Origin: Rhodospirillaceae bacterium
Lineage (GTDB): Bacteria > Pseudomonadota > Alphaproteobacteria > Rhodospirillales > Rhodospirillaceae
Length of the DNA stretch: 9,726 nucleotides
Reading direction: 5' to 3'
Assembly (NCBI GenBank): GCA_016937315.1
Contig: JAFGWD010000056.1
Location: 1 to 9,726, forward strand
Of this stretch, positions 1 to 6,133 are shown piece after piece. Position 1 is the stretch's first letter; each line of letters starts with the position of its first letter. The position numbers and the translations under genes were made by a program. The notes under the pieces were generated by a model. The model saw only the letters and a program-made list of their open reading frames with translations, was not told the DNA's origin and did no database searches.

Positions 1-78
1 CAGCCCCGGGTTTGCCATGACATCCCGGATCCGACCAAGAAGGTGACGCGATACGGCGGCGGCATCTCCCGGCATTAA
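1..78 (+). CDS. Possible C-terminal fragment of an unidentified rightward gene, cut by the window edge
   Basis: Reading frame 1 is open from the first base to a TAA at 76-78. It encodes 25 residues rich in basic amino acids, ending in a GGGISRH tail. Its stop region overlaps, tail to tail, the stop codon of the leftward flavoprotein gene (75-77). I do not recognise the family, and an open frame this short can occur by chance. The end of a gene whose body lies to the left is the natural reading, but a plain intergenic stretch is also possible. Confidence 0.3.
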   Translation, partial: QPRVCHDIPDPTKKVTRYGGGISRH

Positions 79-1142
79 ACGACGCCCTGAACACCCTCAG
101 ACATCACAACGGCTGGCGCTTTTCGTGCGTCAAGCGCATCCAATGCCTGAGCGATAATATCATCAATAATACTTTGTACGCTTTGTTCGGATCGTACCAT
201 GCCGACGCTCTGCCCGGCCATCAAGGACCCATTTTCAACGTCACCATCAATAACCGCACGACGCAAGGCTCCCGCCCAGAAGTGTTCAATCTCCAATTGC
301 GCCGTCTTTTGATCCATCTCGCCACGATGAAACTTTTCAATAACCTCACGCTGAACATCCATGAAGCGTTCGGTCCCTGCATTCGAAAGCGCCCGCACGG
401 GAATCACCGGAAACTCCGGATCGATCTGCACCGAGACCACAGCATCGCGTGCCGAAGCACGGATAAACGCCCGCTTAAAACGAGGATGTGCAATGCATTC
501 ATGGGCACAGACAAAACGCGTCCCCAACTGCACACCTGCCGCCCCCATTTCCAGATACGACAGCATCGCCTCGCCACGACCAATGCCGCCAGCCACAAAC
601 ACCGGCACCTGGCTCCCCATCTCCGGCAGAATTTCCTGCGCCAAGACAGAGGTTGAAACCGGCCCAATATGTCCGCCCGCCTCAGCCCCTTCGATAACGA
701 GCGCATCAGCCCCTGCACGCACCAATTTCTTCGCCAGAACCAAGGCCGGGGCAAAGCAGATTGCCTTCGCACCAAAGGCCTTAACCCGCTTGATCGCAGC
801 AGACGTTGGCAACCCTCCGGCCAACACCACGTGCTCAATCTGGGCGACACCGCAAACATCGATCAATGTATCGAGTTGCGGATGCATGGTGATCAGGTTG
901 ACACCAAAAGGCCTGTCGGTCAGTGCCTTGGTCGCTTCAATTTCAGCCACCAGCATCTCCGGCGGCATGGAACCAGACGCTAAGACGCCGAACCCACCCG
1001 CATTAGAGATTGCCGCAACCAGCCCGCGCTCGGACACCCAGGACATTGCCCCGCCGAGAATCGCATGCTCACACCCCAGAAAGTTCCGCCCACATGCCCA
1101 TAGACGATTCAGATCCTGATACGCTTGCCGAGTCCTGCCCAT
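75..1142 (-). CDS. Nitronate monooxygenase / FabK-like FMN-dependent flavin oxidoreductase
   Basis: This is a 355-residue TIM-barrel flavoprotein of the 2-nitropropane dioxygenase family, a cytosolic group that includes nitronate monooxygenases (oxidative detoxification of alkyl nitronates) and the enoyl-ACP reductase FabK. Visible signatures are GGAMSWVS (residues 30-37), SNAGGFG (46-52), the EGAEAGGHIG block with the conserved histidine at 158, VFVAGGIGRG (181-190), and AAGVQLGTRF (201-210), the last two fitting the flavin-phosphate site. The sequence cannot separate nitronate oxidation from a FabK-type reductase role. I chose ATG at 1142 because the longer frame needs a TTG at 1163 with no ribosome site. 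A GGGGAG lies 13 nt upstream of the ATG, rather far, so the start is not certain. It lies 128 bp downstream of lysC on the same strand and may have its own promoter. Confidence 0.88.
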   Translation of the reverse strand: MGRTRQAYQDLNRLWACGRNFLGCEHAILGGAMSWVSERGLVAAISNAGGFGVLASGSMPPEMLVAEIEATKALTDRPFGVNLITMHPQLDTLIDVCGVAQIEHVVLAGGLPTSAAIKRVKAFGAKAICFAPALVLAKKLVRAGADALVIEGAEAGGHIGPVSTSVLAQEILPEMGSQVPVFVAGGIGRGEAMLSYLEMGAAGVQLGTRFVCAHECIAHPRFKRAFIRASARDAVVSVQIDPEFPVIPVRALSNAGTERFMDVQREVIEKFHRGEMDQKTAQLEIEHFWAGALRRAVIDGDVENGSLMAGQSVGMVRSEQSVQSIIDDIIAQALDALDARKAPAVVMSEGVQGVV

Positions 1143-1186
1143 CGCGGTTCGGTTTCTCCCCAACTACACACGCGGCCAGAAACGGC

Positions 1187-1198
1187 TGTGCATGCACA
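1187..1198. promoter_or_regulatory. 12-bp perfect palindrome between lysC and the flavoprotein gene
   Basis: TGTGCATGCACA is identical to its reverse complement and lies 45 bp upstream of the chosen flavoprotein start, inside the 128-bp spacer 1143-1270. The position suits an operator for a dimeric repressor or activator, but no regulator can be named and no flanking -10/-35 pair is convincing. I see no terminator hairpin with a T-tract after lysC in this spacer, so read-through from lysC is possible. Confidence 0.35.
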
Positions 1199-1270
1199 AT
1201 TTACTCAACACCCAACCGCTCAGCACACGGCCAAGATCATAACGAACGTCTCTTTGAAACGGATACGGTG

Positions 1271-1750
1271 TCAGTGCACATCCAACCCGTAGGCGGTATG
1301 CAGGGCACGCAGAGCCAATTCCGTATATTCTTCTTCGATCAGGACACTCACCTTAATCTCGGACGTGCTAATCACCAGGATGTTGATGCCACGTTCGGCC
1401 AGCGTGGAAAACATTTTCTGTGCAACACCCGCATGGGTACGCATGCCGACACCGATGATCGAAACCTTCACCACGGTATCGCTGTGTGTGAGGTTGCGAT
1501 ACCCCGCAACCGTCCTGATCTTTTCCAAAACATCCAAGGCACGCGGCAAATCCGTCCGTGGCAACGTGAAGGTCAAATCCGTATGACCTTGCTCCGACAC
1601 GTTCTGAACAATCATGTCGACATTGATGTTATTCTCGGCCAGAGGACCGAAGATCGTCGCCGCAACACCGGGGTGATCTTTAACCCCTTGAAGGGTCACC
1701 TTGGCCTCATCGCGGCTATAAGCGATACCGCTGACAACTTCCTTTTCCAC
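1271..1750 (-). other. Possible internal translation start giving a LysC beta (regulatory) subunit
   Basis: In-frame GTG at 1750-1748 (residue 247 of LysC) is preceded by GAGGA at 1762-1758 with a 7-nt gap. Translation from it would give about 159 residues made almost only of the two ACT domains. In Bacillus subtilis and Corynebacterium glutamicum, LysC is known to be made as alpha and beta subunits through an in-frame internal start, near residue 250 in Corynebacterium. The position here matches well. The GAGGA also encodes acidic residues (Glu-Glu), so it could be coincidental. Confidence 0.4.
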
Positions 1751-2488
1751 GATGTCTTCCTCGTCGCAAACCAGGGTTCCGGGAATATCCTCAAAACTGG
1801 AACGAACTTGCAGATTGACACGATATTTCATCGCCATCTCCACCGAACGCGTCTGCAAGACCTTCGCGCCCAGGGAGGCCATCTCCAGCATTTCCTCATA
1901 CGTCACACGCGGCAACTTACGCGCCTTAGGCACAATGCGCGGATCGGTGGTGTAAACACCATCAACATCGGTATAGATATCGCAACGATCTGCATCCAAA
2001 GCTGCAGCCAGCGCCACCGCCGAGGTATCGGACCCACCACGACCCAACGTCGTCACCCGGCCATCGGGGCCAATCCCCTGAAAGCCTGCAACCACCGAGA
2101 CCTCCCCTGCCGCCATCCGCGACAAGATTTGATCGGTCTCAATATTCACAATGCGTGCACGACTGTGGGCATCATCTGTATGGATCGGGACTTGCCACCC
2201 AGCCCAGGAACGCGCCGGAATCCCCATGGACTGCAACAGAATCGCCAGCAAACCAACGGTGACCTGTTCACCGGTGGAAACCACCGCATCATACTCACAC
2301 GGATCGTAAAGTTGTGCGGCATCCTGGCAATAGGCGACCAATTGATTGGTCACTCCCGACATTGCCGATAGCACGACCGCTACCTGATTGCCAGCATCCA
2401 CCTCTTTCTTGACGAGGCAGGCAACATTGCGAATACGATCCATATTCGCAACCGACGTTCCACCGAACTTTTGGACAATACGGGCCAT
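1271..2488 (-). CDS. lysC: Aspartate kinase, monofunctional, with two C-terminal ACT domains
   Basis: Aspartokinase phosphorylates L-aspartate, the first step toward lysine, methionine, threonine and diaminopimelate. The 405-residue protein has the usual length of the monofunctional LysC class. It opens with KFGGTS (residues 7-12), carries STGEQ (71-75) and the nucleotide/aspartate-binding TTLGRGGSDTSA (146-157), and ends in two ACT domains (about 260-330 and 340-405), including MIVQNVS (292-298) and TSEIKVSVLI (375-384). ACT pairs of this type mediate feedback by lysine and/or threonine. The start is ATG at 2488; the region upstream has only weak complementarity to 16S rRNA. The gene is divergent from ubiG across 140 bp. 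A possible internal start at GTG 1750-1748 is listed separately. Confidence 0.98.
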   Translation of the reverse strand: MARIVQKFGGTSVANMDRIRNVACLVKKEVDAGNQVAVVLSAMSGVTNQLVAYCQDAAQLYDPCEYDAVVSTGEQVTVGLLAILLQSMGIPARSWAGWQVPIHTDDAHSRARIVNIETDQILSRMAAGEVSVVAGFQGIGPDGRVTTLGRGGSDTSAVALAAALDADRCDIYTDVDGVYTTDPRIVPKARKLPRVTYEEMLEMASLGAKVLQTRSVEMAMKYRVNLQVRSSFEDIPGTLVCDEEDIVEKEVVSGIAYSRDEAKVTLQGVKDHPGVAATIFGPLAENNINVDMIVQNVSEQGHTDLTFTLPRTDLPRALDVLEKIRTVAGYRNLTHSDTVVKVSIIGVGMRTHAGVAQKMFSTLAERGINILVISTSEIKVSVLIEEEYTELALRALHTAYGLDVH

Positions 2489-2567
2489 AACACGATATCT
2501 CTGATTGCTGGGGCGGGCGGATCAGAGCCGCCGCGACCGGTACGTCCCCAAAGCCGTCGTTAACAAG

Positions 2568-2596
2568 TTGCTTGGCAACCGGCTGATATACATACT
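2568..2596 (+). promoter_or_regulatory. Candidate sigma-70-type promoter for ubiG
   Basis: TTGCTT (2568-2573) and CATACT (2591-2596) are separated by 17 bp, matching 3/6 and 4/6 of the consensus hexamers. They lie about 33 bp upstream of the ubiG start codon, which would give a very short leader. The -35 box overlaps the GTTGC/GCAAC inverted repeat. The assignment is by eye and weak. Confidence 0.28.
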
Positions 2597-2600
2597 CGGT

Positions 2601-2620
2601 CCTTATCCTTTTAGGCAAGG
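2601..2620 (+). promoter_or_regulatory. Small hairpin next to the ubiG ribosome binding site
   Basis: CCTT (2601-2604) can pair with AAGG (2617-2620), and CCT (2607-2609) with AGG (2613-2615), around a TTT loop. The 3' arm contains AAGG, the best Shine-Dalgarno match before the ATG at 2629, so folding would mask it. The stem is short and interrupted. It would only matter if the transcript starts upstream of about 2600. Confidence 0.25.
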
Positions 2621-2628
2621 GCACAGAC

Positions 2629-3423
2629 ATGACCAATTCCGCAAAACCGACCCCTTCCGTTGTTAAGGCAGAGACGGCGGCACCTTCCACCATCTCCAGC
2701 TCCGCCAACCCCGCAGAAATCGCAAAGTTCACAGCTCTCGCGGATACCTGGTGGGCGTTGGAAGGTCCCTTTCGCCCTTTGCACAAATTCAACCCGGTTC
2801 GCATCGACATCCTGAAACGTCGTCTGGCCGCCCACTTCAAGCGCAATGCCGCTGCGGAACGTCCCTTCGACGGGCTCTCTCTTCTGGATGTCGGCTGCGG
2901 TGGCGGACTAATCGCCGAGCCTATGGCACGCCTAGGATTCACGGTCAGCGGCGTCGATGCATCAGAAAAAAACATTCTCACGGCCCGCAATCACGCCGCA
3001 CGCATGTCTCTTGATATCGATTACCGCACGGCTCGACCCGAGGACATCACCGACCGATTCGAGGCCTTTGACGTAGTTTTGTCCCTGGAAGTGGTCGAGC
3101 ATGTTGCGGATCGTGGGATTTTTCTAAACGCCGCCGCAGCGCCCTTGAAGTCAGGCGGAATGATGGGATTGGCAACATTGAATCGTACCATGAAGAGCCT
3201 GCTTCTGGCCAAGTTCGGTGCCGAGTATGTGGTGCGGTGGTTACCGATCGGCACCCATGATTGGCGCGATTTCGTAAAACCGTCAGAACTTGCCCATGAC
3301 CTGATACGCGCGGGCATGAACGCCCCGGATTTCATCGGCCTCAGTTACAATCCATTAGCTGATTCATGGAACGAAAACAAAGACCTATCCGTCAACTACA
3401 TGGCTTTCACGACAAAGCCTTAA
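2629..3423 (+). CDS. ubiG: Ubiquinone biosynthesis O-methyltransferase UbiG
   Basis: UbiG performs both SAM-dependent O-methylations of the ubiquinone ring (3-demethylubiquinol and the 2-polyprenyl-6-hydroxyphenol step), acting at the cytoplasmic face of the membrane. The 264-residue protein has a low-complexity Ser/Ala-rich N-terminus (1-27) and then the family hallmark ADTWW..GPFRPLHKFNPVR (about 38-58). SAM motif I is LLDVGCGGG (85-93), the acidic ribose-binding VDAS follows at 109-112, LSLEVVEHV gives the post-II motif, and the family C-terminal NPLADSW and DLSVNYM stretches are present. The start is ATG at 2629 with AAGG 8 nt upstream. Its neighbour lysC is divergent. Its last 39 bp overlap, on opposite strands, the 3' end of the EAL-protein gene. 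Confidence 0.97.
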   Translation: MTNSAKPTPSVVKAETAAPSTISSSANPAEIAKFTALADTWWALEGPFRPLHKFNPVRIDILKRRLAAHFKRNAAAERPFDGLSLLDVGCGGGLIAEPMARLGFTVSGVDASEKNILTARNHAARMSLDIDYRTARPEDITDRFEAFDVVLSLEVVEHVADRGIFLNAAAAPLKSGGMMGLATLNRTMKSLLLAKFGAEYVVRWLPIGTHDWRDFVKPSELAHDLIRAGMNAPDFIGLSYNPLADSWNENKDLSVNYMAFTTKP

Positions 3424-5451
3424 CACATTCCCGCCCGGCGGTTTTTGGACATAGCGTTTCATAAAATCATCCAACGGCATGGGGCGTGCGAACAAATATC
3501 CCTGCAGCACGTCACATCCATTGTTGACCATCCAATCGCGTTGCGCCTCGGTTTCGATCCCTTCGGCAACGCAGCTCATGCCCAGCTTCTGTGCGAGGGT
3601 CAGGATGGTCGAAGGAACGGCCACATCATTGGGAAGATCAGTGACAAAACTGCGGTCAATCTTCAAGACATCGACAGGAAACCGCCGCAAATAGGACAAG
3701 CTGGAATATCCCGTTCCAAAGTCATCCAACGCAATACGGATACCGCGTTCACGTAAGGCGCGGATGCGATCCACCAGAGCCCCGCGTTCCATCGCCAAAG
3801 TATATTCGGTGATTTCGATTTCCAAATGATCCGGCGACACCCCATGGCGGGAGAGTGTTTCGACCACACGAGGCACGAAACCAGGGTCCGCCAATTGTTG
3901 CGGAGAGACATTGACGGCAATCGTCAAATTCAGCCCTGCACGACGCAATTGCGCCGAGGCACGGCATGCTTCATCCATGACAAAATCACCGATGGGCACC
4001 ACCAGACCGCAATCCTCGGCCACCGGAATAAACGCACCGGGCGGCACCACTTGACCATCACAGCACCAACGCACCAAAGCCTCGGCACCCACGATCTCGC
4101 CGGTACGTGACATTTGCGGCTGGAAATAGAGGACGAACTCTTTCGCCTCCAGAGCCTGATGTAACTGACTTTCCAACAGCAATCGCCGGTGTGCGCCTTC
4201 CGCCAATCCATCCTCAAAGAAATTCCAGCGCTGATTCGCCTTGCGCCGAGCCCCAGCCGTCGCCACTACCGCCTTACGCAACAGATCAGCGGCCTCCGTT
4301 CCATCATTGGGAAACAAGGCGATGCCAACACAAACCGATGGACGCACCGCTTTTTCACAACCGAACTCAACGCGCGTCAAATTCTCTAGTAACCCATTGG
4401 CATAATCGACAGCAGCCGTTGCCGTATCCAGATCTTCGATCACCACGGCAAAGGAATCGACACCGATCCGCCCAATAAAGGCCTCTGCCCCAACCGAATC
4501 CAACAAACGCACAGCCATATCCATAGCCATTTCATCGGCTTCTTCATGGCCAATCAAATCCTTCAATTCATCGAGACGATCCATCAGTACCGCCAACACC
4601 GCCACGACCTTACCTGGCACGGCACGACGCGCCACACCGACCAAATGCTCAATGGTCAGAGTCCGGTTCGGTAAATTGGTGGTGGCATCCCGTGTCGCCA
4701 TGCGACGCAGCGCATGCTGTGCATTGCCCAAATGAATGAGCATCGCGTTGATCTTTTGCACAGCAAGACCAAGCTCGGACTCCGCATGGAACTTGGGAAC
4801 CATCAGCATGCGCCCTTGCGGATCCTCGGCATCGACGCCTTCGACCTGCCGCGATATCGACAGAATAGGACGTGTCAGGAAACGATCAAACACAACCGCA
4901 ATCACGGCTACAATCAAAAACGCCCCCAGCAGGGTGACCAATAAACTGGCGGACAACACATTGATAAACAAGTCCACCTGCTCGGCTTCGTTGAAGATCA
5001 CAATCAGAGAGCCGATTTCTTCAACGTCTTTCTGCATGTCGAGAGTCCGCATCCGCAAGGGGCGAACGATTCGTTCATGACCACCGACAACAATTCGCGC
5101 CAGCCCACGTTTCCAGGTCGGCTCCAGGGGTTTTTCACGCACCATTGAGGCAAACGGCATCCCATCGGGATGGACAATAACAACCTGACGCACATCGGAC
5201 ATGTGCATCACGCCCGCAATGGTTTCCTGAGCCAGCCGTTCGTTAAATTCCCAGATCGCGGCTGTCGCCGGACGCTCAGCCAAAGCCAGAATCTGCTCCT
5301 GACGTTCGGCCAGATTCTCGCGGGTAAACGACGCCAACAAGACCGCCTCGACCAAGAAGACCAAGCAACCCACCACCAGCGCGGCAAGAAAAACCAGCCG
5401 CGTCTGACGAAAGGTTATAGAATTACGGCGGAACACGTTCCCCCATCGCAT
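3385..5451 (-). CDS. Membrane-bound c-di-GMP phosphodiesterase with sensor region, HAMP, degenerate GGDEF and intact EAL
   Basis: From ATG 5451 the product is 688 residues. Order: transmembrane segment (19-42); extracytoplasmic sensor of about 115 residues, CHASE-like in look; second transmembrane segment (about 162-189); HAMP-like linker (about 190-240); GGDEF domain (about 251-411); EAL domain (about 420-675). The GGDEF signature is GVDSF (330-334), lacking the second Gly and the catalytic acidic pair, and no RxxD inhibitory site is seen, so cyclase activity is unlikely. The EAL side keeps EALVRW (457-462), NVSPQQ, EITE, DDFGTGYSS (from 576), KIDRSF (from 597), AEGIET (E630) and QGY (650), so it should hydrolyse c-di-GMP. 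ATG 5451 has GGTGGGG about 6 nt upstream; the longer frame needs a TTG at 5538 with no ribosome site. The C-terminus runs 39 bp into ubiG, antisense. It sits alone between two housekeeping blocks. Confidence 0.93.
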   Translation of the reverse strand: MRWGNVFRRNSITFRQTRLVFLAALVVGCLVFLVEAVLLASFTRENLAERQEQILALAERPATAAIWEFNERLAQETIAGVMHMSDVRQVVIVHPDGMPFASMVREKPLEPTWKRGLARIVVGGHERIVRPLRMRTLDMQKDVEEIGSLIVIFNEAEQVDLFINVLSASLLVTLLGAFLIVAVIAVVFDRFLTRPILSISRQVEGVDAEDPQGRMLMVPKFHAESELGLAVQKINAMLIHLGNAQHALRRMATRDATTNLPNRTLTIEHLVGVARRAVPGKVVAVLAVLMDRLDELKDLIGHEEADEMAMDMAVRLLDSVGAEAFIGRIGVDSFAVVIEDLDTATAAVDYANGLLENLTRVEFGCEKAVRPSVCVGIALFPNDGTEAADLLRKAVVATAGARRKANQRWNFFEDGLAEGAHRRLLLESQLHQALEAKEFVLYFQPQMSRTGEIVGAEALVRWCCDGQVVPPGAFIPVAEDCGLVVPIGDFVMDEACRASAQLRRAGLNLTIAVNVSPQQLADPGFVPRVVETLSRHGVSPDHLEIEITEYTLAMERGALVDRIRALRERGIRIALDDFGTGYSSLSYLRRFPVDVLKIDRSFVTDLPNDVAVPSTILTLAQKLGMSCVAEGIETEAQRDWMVNNGCDVLQGYLFARPMPLDDFMKRYVQKPPGGNVLRLCRESHVVDG

Positions 5452-5525
5452 TACAGACCCCACCCAATCACGACATCTTCTCACGCCGAGCAAAACACGT
5501 CGGCAGCATAACACATAAGGTGCCG

Positions 5526-5556
5526 AGTATAACGACAATTACCTTACCTGTGACAA
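5526..5556 (-). promoter_or_regulatory. Candidate promoter for the GGDEF-EAL gene
   Basis: On the minus strand, TTGTCA (5556-5551) and TATACT (5531-5526) are separated by 19 bp. Each hexamer matches 5/6 of the sigma-70 consensus, but the spacer is 2 bp longer than ideal. It lies 75 bp upstream of the chosen start, inside the inverted-repeat region. Confidence 0.35.
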
Positions 5557-5577
5557 TATACTGTGGGAGTTAAGGTA
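5540..5577. repeat. Inverted repeat TACCTTA ... TAAGGTA around an imperfect palindrome
   Basis: TACCTTA (5540-5546) and TAAGGTA (5571-5577) are perfect 7-bp arms separated by 24 bp. Inside lies ACAATATACTGT (10 of 12 positions symmetric). The structure overlaps the -35 box of the candidate promoter for the GGDEF-EAL gene, a position expected for an operator. No regulator can be assigned. Confidence 0.4.
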
Positions 5578-5608
5578 GACGCACAAGTCATCATACTGGA
5601 TTTTGCAC

Positions 5609-5641
5609 AAAAAACAGCGCCACGACGTGCATCGCGGACTG
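5609..5641 (-). terminator. Candidate Rho-independent terminator of the comF-grxC-nit-DUF1178 operon
   Basis: Read leftward about 60 bp past the DUF1178 stop, an interrupted stem is visible: CAG/CTG, CGC/GCG and CAC/GTG pairs with small bulges around a GTC loop. It is followed immediately by TTTTTT (5614-5609). Position and T-tract fit an intrinsic terminator; the bulged stem makes it a weak one. Confidence 0.42.
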
Positions 5642-5701
5642 ATCATGATAGCAAAATATACATTCAATTATGGAGATGAATCTGGACTATAGTGCGTTTC
5701 A

Positions 5702-6127
5702 TCAAGAATCTTCGCGCGAAACCCACGGCAACGGGGAGAAAAGTATGTCTTCTTCAACCAGGGATTTCACATCGTCTGAAGAGGCCTCGCCATAAATACC
5801 GCGTGCTGGCGTCTCGCCATAATGAATCTTCCGCGCTTCTTCGGCAAAGGCACTTCCAACGTTCTCGCAATTCGCCTCAACCGTATGACGTAAGGTCAAA
5901 AGCACCTCTCGCAAACGGGATTGTGGTGTAGCTTCATCGGAAGATATCGGAGTCACGGCACGAGATGTGGTGACATGTGGGGCCATAGGAGCCTTGACGA
6001 CCTCACTCCCCCCACATGCCGGACAGGAGACACAGCCTGCAGCAGACAGGTCTTCAAAGCCCCGATTGTCGCGGAACCAAGAATCAAAGCGGTGACCACA
6101 CACACATCTGAGGGCAAACCTAATCAT
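5702..6127 (-). CDS. DUF1178 family protein with N-terminal zinc-ribbon-like cysteines
   Basis: This 141-residue small cytosolic protein belongs to DUF1178, a family of unknown function common in alpha- and betaproteobacteria. It begins MIRFALRC and has cysteines at 8 and 10 (CVCG) and at 32, 35 and 38 (CVSCPACGG), a pattern that looks like a small zinc ribbon. A variable Ser/Thr-rich linker follows, then the conserved C-terminal helix and the ARKIHYGETPARGIYGEAS block (about 98-116). It is the last gene of its operon. The stop of the Nit amidase gene lies 6 bp upstream of its ATG, and the ribosome site GAGAG (6135-6131) overlaps that stop codon, so translation is probably coupled. Identification rests on the family look; the molecular role is unknown. 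Confidence 0.9.
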   Translation of the reverse strand: MIRFALRCVCGHRFDSWFRDNRGFEDLSAAGCVSCPACGGSEVVKAPMAPHVTTSRAVTPISSDEATPQSRLREVLLTLRHTVEANCENVGSAFAEEARKIHYGETPARGIYGEASSDDVKSLVEEDILFSPLPWVSREDS

Positions 6128-6133
6128 CGTCTC

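Larger units (their letters stand above)
2489..2628. other. Divergent lysC/ubiG intergenic region with small inverted repeats
   Basis: This 140-bp spacer must hold promoters for both divergent genes. Visible structure: GGCGG/CCGCC arms at 2516-2520 and 2528-2532, in the lysC leader; GTTGC-TTG-GCAAC at 2568-2580 (a 5-bp perfect inverted repeat with a 3-nt gap, read from the neighbouring bases); and CCTT..CCT-TTT-AGG.AAGG at 2601-2620 just before ubiG. No riboswitch of known type is recognisable. A lysC promoter could not be placed with confidence; a TTGCCT and a TATGTA 18 bp apart on the minus strand are only weak matches. Confidence 0.45.
5452..5701. other. AT-rich 250-bp intergenic region
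   Basis: This is the longest non-coding stretch and is more AT-rich than the flanking genes. Near the EAL-protein gene it holds a candidate promoter and a long-armed inverted repeat; near DUF1178 it holds a candidate terminator (all listed separately). A 41-codon rightward frame starting at the ATG near 5671 runs antisense into the DUF1178 3' end and has no supporting evidence. No tRNA or known RNA was recognised. Confidence 0.6.

Noticed and set aside
1010..2371. 453-codon rightward open frame opposite lysC
   Set aside because: It lies fully antisense to a clear aspartate kinase, its His/Arg/Thr-rich translation resembles no protein family, and long antisense frames are expected from codon bias at this GC.
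2489..2628. Lysine riboswitch or other leader element before lysC
   Set aside because: The spacer is too short and lacks the multi-helix layout and conserved core of the lysine riboswitch; only a 5-bp stem is visible.
2295..2990. 231-codon leftward frame across the lysC/ubiG spacer
   Set aside because: It overlaps the start of both lysC and ubiG in other frames, and its translation shows no recognisable family.
5452..5538. N-terminal 29-residue extension of the GGDEF-EAL protein from a TTG
   Set aside because: There is no ribosome site, and the transmembrane segment is complete without it; it would also overlap the candidate promoter.
5671..5796. 41-codon rightward frame antisense to the DUF1178 3' end
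   Set aside because: It has no ribosome site, no homology I recognise, and sits mostly opposite a real gene.
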